The notes beneath the pieces were generated by a model that was not told where the DNA came from, did not search any database, and saw nothing but the letters and a program-made list of their open reading frames with translations. From Malus domestica (lineage: Eukaryota; Streptophyta; Magnoliopsida; Rosales; Rosaceae), in the NCBI RefSeq assembly GCF_042453785.1, contig NC_091670.1, forward strand, positions 1,302,001 through 1,366,000: a stretch of DNA of 64,000 nt. The letters run 5' to 3'. How positions within the stretch are numbered: the stretch's first letter is position 1; every line of letters starts with the position of its first letter. A program made the translations under genes and the position numbers. Below are positions 60,708 through 64,000 of the stretch, one piece after another.

Positions 60708-62018
60708 GACCATCTCCAACCAAACGAGGGCTAGAGAGCCCTCTGACCCTCCAAGATATTAATATTTTAATGAATAGTACATGACCATATTTGCCTTCAT
60801 CTCCGACCAAGGGCCAAAGGGCCATATGGCTCGTTTTAGCCATGTCACAAAAAATCGTCTCCAACTGAGGGCCAAATGGCCATAGGGCCAAACATAATTT
60901 ATTATTTAAATTTAAAAACTACAACAACTTAAATTTAAAAAAAAACAACAACTTATATTTAAAAACTACAAATTAAATTTAACACCCAATCTTTACAAAT
61001 TTCCCAACAACCGTGAAACTGAAAGGGTTTCGAGCTGCCCTCCATATACAATTCCTCCGCTTGGCGTACCCAGAAAATATAATTACAAAACTTAAAGGAA
61101 ATTAATTTATGAAATTAAATGAAATATTATTAAATGTATTTACAAAAATTAAAGGAAAGTAATTCATGATATAATTAAATATATTTACAAGAATTAAAGG
61201 AAAGTAATTCATGAAATTAAATGTAATATTAAATATTTAAAATAAATTGTGAAAACACTTACTTCGTCGTAGTAGTTAGCGCCTCTTTTATGTCTACTTG
61301 CGGTTGCTAACAGTGCTTGATGCCATTTGTTCAAACTTGGGTGAATATGTTTCTTCCATCTTGAAGAACAACTCTCGTGGTTTCGGATATTCAATGAAGT
61401 GGTGCCTTCGTAGAAATCTAAGTATTTTTTGGACACAAGAGTCCAAACACCTTCACTTGTTTGAGAACTCTCCCTCACACTATCTTCCGACACCCATCTA
61501 TAAGCCCTGCAAAGAGCTTCATCTTCTTTTCGGGTCCAAGCCCTACCTTTCATTGCAGACGAGGCCATTTGAAAATTCCTGAAAGAATTGAAGGAAATAT
61601 TTTTGAAAGAGGTAAGAAAATATGAGAATTGAAATGGTGAAACATTTGTGAGGAATGGTCAATGAATGGTTTAGGTATTTATATGAAAAAAATGAGAATT
61701 TTTAAGAAGTAAAAAAAAAAAAAAAAATTGGCCAAAAAAATAAAATCCAACGATAACTAACGGCTAGCTGACGTCAGATAGCCCTAACGGTTAGCTGATG
61801 TCAGATAGCTATTGCATTTGAAATTTAGCTTAGAATTCCTGTCGGTTATATCCAACAGGATTGGTGAGATTTATGGCCAGCCTGGGGCTGGCTGGATTAG
61901 ACTAGCCCTTTGGCCCTTTCAGATTCCGTGGGGTCCATGAGCCCTCTGGCCTAGCCCTCGGTTGGAGACGATTTTTGGGCGTTTTTCCGCCCTTTGGACC
62001 CTTCGGTTGGAGATGGTC
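60708..62018 (-). mobile_element. PIF/Harbinger-type element nested in the MULE (1.3 kb)
   Basis: The ends GACCATCTCCAACC and GGTTGGAGATGGTC are perfect inverted repeats flanked by TAA (60705-60707, 62019-62021). The left part matches, inverted, the right part of 17880-18985. A minus-strand ORF at 61209-61568 encodes a SANT/Myb-like segment. No DDE transposase is present. Confidence 0.85.
61251..61568 (-). CDS. SANT/Myb-like exon of a PIF/Harbinger-type element
   Basis: Starts MASSAMKGRAWTRKEDEALC and contains W....ED..L, W..VS, SRWKKHIHPSLNKW and RHKRGANYYDE, a trihelix/SANT-like DNA-binding pattern. Such proteins accompany PIF/Harbinger transposases (ORF1) and are often annotated in Rosaceae as 'glutathione S-transferase T3-like' by error. 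A GTAAGTG donor follows at about 61252, and the next exon is not visible, so the protein is truncated. Confidence 0.6.
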
Positions 62019-62372
62019 TAAGGGTGAAGGAAAGAGATAACAGGTGATTGGGGATGAAAAAGGGGGGGGGGAGTGGGTTTCGGCTAAGAGGTGTTTTTTT
62101 TTGGCGATAAGAGTTGTTTTTTGAATTGATTTTAATGTAAATAAAAAATTATTAATTTAGTTAGTTTTTTTTATTCTAGTTGGTTGATGAATGGGTCTCG
62201 TTCTTGCCACATCATCATTTAACAACCAAATTGACAGAAAATTTAACGGAGGTCTGACATTGCAACGAATTCATAAGTTAAGGTATGATATTGCAATATT
62301 TAAAACATGAGGTATAAGATTGTGGTTTGAACCATAGTTGAGGTAGTTTTGTGTAATTTATCCTATATATTA

Positions 62373-63104
62373 CATATTATTGAAATCTCCAAAAATCCTT
62401 CCCAATTTCAATAATATGGTAAATAACATTATAACAATTTTCTTTTTATAATTAACCACAAGCAGACCAATGTAATCATGCATACAATAAAGGTTTCTTT
62501 CGAATTAAACCTTTAATTAGTGTAAATAATTCAAGGTTATAACGAATGGAATGGTGACTTAAATTTAAATCAACTATTCTTATGTTAAAACCGGAATTAT
62601 TACACACAAGACTATGTCTTATTTCCTAAAAGAAATTTCTAAACTAATTAAGCACTACTATAGCCTTGTGCTTCATCCTGGTTTCATGATCATTTACAAG
62701 AGAAAACCTAACTCTTGGTAAAAGCGGCACCATTTCTTATGTTCATATTGGTGAGGTTCCTTCCCATGTCGTTGCTACTATAGACATAACAAAAATAACC
62801 TCATTAAGATATAAAATTCATCCTCCTAAACGTAACAGTATTGCACTGATCATCCTGGAATGAGCCATATACATTAATTTTCAGTGCTTTCACAACCATT
62901 TATCAATAACTTGTTATTACCCATTAAACTTTTGAACTAGTGATGTTCTAGACAAAGTCGGGTTACCATTATTGGTGGCTAATTTTCAGTAAAGGGTTTT
63001 AGCTCTATTCCACTAGACATACTAACTACCAAAGCTCTTGAAATTGCTTTTGTTAGTGGATCTGCCTAGTTATTACTTGATTTAACATAAATAATATTAA
63101 TAAC
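62373..63104. other. AT-rich intergenic DNA
   Basis: No gene seen. Minus-strand copia-like words ('aaagctcttgaaattgcttt') near 63030 may be a decayed extension of the pol relic that starts at 63105. Confidence 0.35.
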
Positions 63105-63690
63105 TCAATCAGTTATTAATTGCTTGACATATTCATGTTTCAAGTTAATATGTCTAGAATTTCCATCGTATACCTTATTGTATGCTCTAGACAAAGTAGC
63201 CTTGCCATCATAGTATAAAGAAATTGATGGCATTGGTTGTGGCCACAACTCTATTTCCAATAACAAATTTCTAATCCATTCGAATCCTTTACCTGCTGCT
63301 GCTAATACTATAAATTTAGATTCCATAGTTGAATGTGCTATACATGTTTGCTTCTTCGAAGCCCAAGAAATTGCTCCTCTGGCAATTGTAAAAATCCACC
63401 TTGATGTAGACTTATTATCATTAGCACTTTATCCAACTTGCATCTGAATATCCTTTTAGTACTGCTGGAGACTCATAATAAGTTAGATTCAGGTTAATAG
63501 TTCTTTTAAGATAACCAAAAATTCTAGTTATTGCTTTCCAATGAGCAGTACTTGGATGACTAGTGTATCTAGAAAGCTTGCTTACTGCAAATGCGATATC
63601 TGGCCTAATACAATGCATGACATACAGTAAACTTTTGATTACACTAGCATACATTAAACTTCTGATTACACTAGCATACTTATGAAGGAA
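63105..63690 (-). pseudogene. Copia pol (RT end and RNase H) relic
   Basis: Minus-strand frames read LLYVMHCIRPDIAFAVSKLS, then RYTSHPSTAHWKAITRIFGY and YSDASW, then after a frameshift near 63425 ISWASKKQTCIAHSTMESKF, and EYVKQLITD. These are copia pol signatures. The word TATGCTAGTGTAATCA (minus strand) is tandemly repeated near 63645-63680, which adds a small in-frame duplication. The frameshift (WIKC then stop) makes it a pseudogene. LTRs are not visible in the window. Confidence 0.85.
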
Positions 63691-64000
63691 ATATTTGTGA
63701 AAATTAGTTCATTTGAACAACATCTATGCATGCAATTAACAATTAAAAGGTGGAATCATGCTTGTATGCACTCAAAAACAAAACTTTACCCATGAAATTC
63801 AAGGCCTAGTAATTGTGGTGAACCAAAACTCAACTCAAATTTTAAAGAAAAGAGTTGAGAAACTTTTATACCTTTGAAGCACCTCTTTGCTTAGCAAAGG
63901 ATATTCACCCATGTGAGAGCCTTTTTTCCCTTAGTATCCTTGCTCTTTGACTCCATGGATGTGGATGGAGGAACTTTGCTTCTTGGCTCCATGACTTCTT
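63691..64000. other. Unassigned sequence at the window end
   Basis: Possibly further retroelement sequence upstream of the copia relic; no ORF or repeat boundary can be shown. Confidence 0.25.

Larger units (their letters stand above)
59830..62363. mobile_element. Mutator-like element with long TIRs and a gene fragment (Pack-MULE-like)
   Basis: The left end GGGTAAATTACACAAAACTA and the right end (complement GGATAAATTACACAAAACTA) begin inverted repeats that stay alignable for about 240 bp (59830-60070 against 62125-62363). A perfect 9-bp duplication TATATATTA (59821-59829, 62364-62372) flanks the element, as expected for Mutator elements. Between the TIRs lies a gene-like ORF (60221-60433, minus) and a later PIF/Harbinger-type insertion (60708-62018). 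No MURA transposase is visible. Without the inner insertion the unit is about 1.2 kb. Confidence 0.85.

Noticed and set aside
60625..60891. 88-codon minus-strand ORF
   Set aside because: Reads through the inverted-repeat end of the PIF/Harbinger-type element; the equivalent frame occurs in 18782-19060 for the same reason.

Overview
This is plant nuclear DNA. The genes have many introns with GT-AG borders, the intergenic DNA is AT-rich, and the encoded proteins match plant families (RabC GTPase, HISN1, Nup160, plant mobile domain, YUCCA). The transposon mix (long solo LTRs with TGTCAC..TGTCA ends, 'agaccatctccaacc' PIF/Harbinger elements, a 154-bp MITE, Au-like SINEs) looks like a woody Rosaceae genome, probably apple/pear (Maleae). 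That species-level guess is inference; no database was searched.

Layout. 1-533: last exon of an unrecognised plus-strand gene. 1197-3662 (minus): complete RABC1/Rab18 GTPase, six exons, 211 aa. 4545-11786: retroelement block with two solo LTRs and a truncated inverted third. 12873-16867 (plus): HISN1, ATP phosphoribosyltransferase, ten exons, 382 aa. 17880-18985: PIF/Harbinger-type element. 19540-36760 (plus): nucleoporin NUP160, 27 exons, 1506 aa, with a hAT element, two SINEs and a LINE relic in its introns. 38495-42116 (minus): plant mobile domain protein, six exons, 732 aa. 43210-46535: MITEs, a copia relic, a SINE and a GC-rich MULE. 46762-48698 and 54533-56089 (plus): tandem pair of YUC10/11-like flavin monooxygenases (auxin synthesis), separated by a 3.5-kb solo LTR. 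56870-64000: decayed LINE cut by a copia-type solo LTR, a Pack-MULE-like element with a PIF/Harbinger element inside it, and a copia pol relic.

The host genes are housekeeping or signalling genes (vesicle traffic, histidine synthesis, nuclear pore, auxin synthesis) and do not form a shared pathway; only the YUCCA pair is a functional cluster. Exon borders were derived by hand from splice signals and reading-frame continuity, and every complete gene closes in frame.

The least expected structures are: (1) an array of ten hairpins inside a solo LTR whose arms change together while the loop core stays fixed, with a different hairpin set at the same relative place in the sister LTRs; (2) a SINE whose target duplication copies a splice donor of the plant mobile domain gene; (3) a GT-to-GC donor and TATA change separating the two YUCCA copies, plus a MITE found only in one; (4) two gene-fragment-bearing MULEs with 9-bp target duplications.
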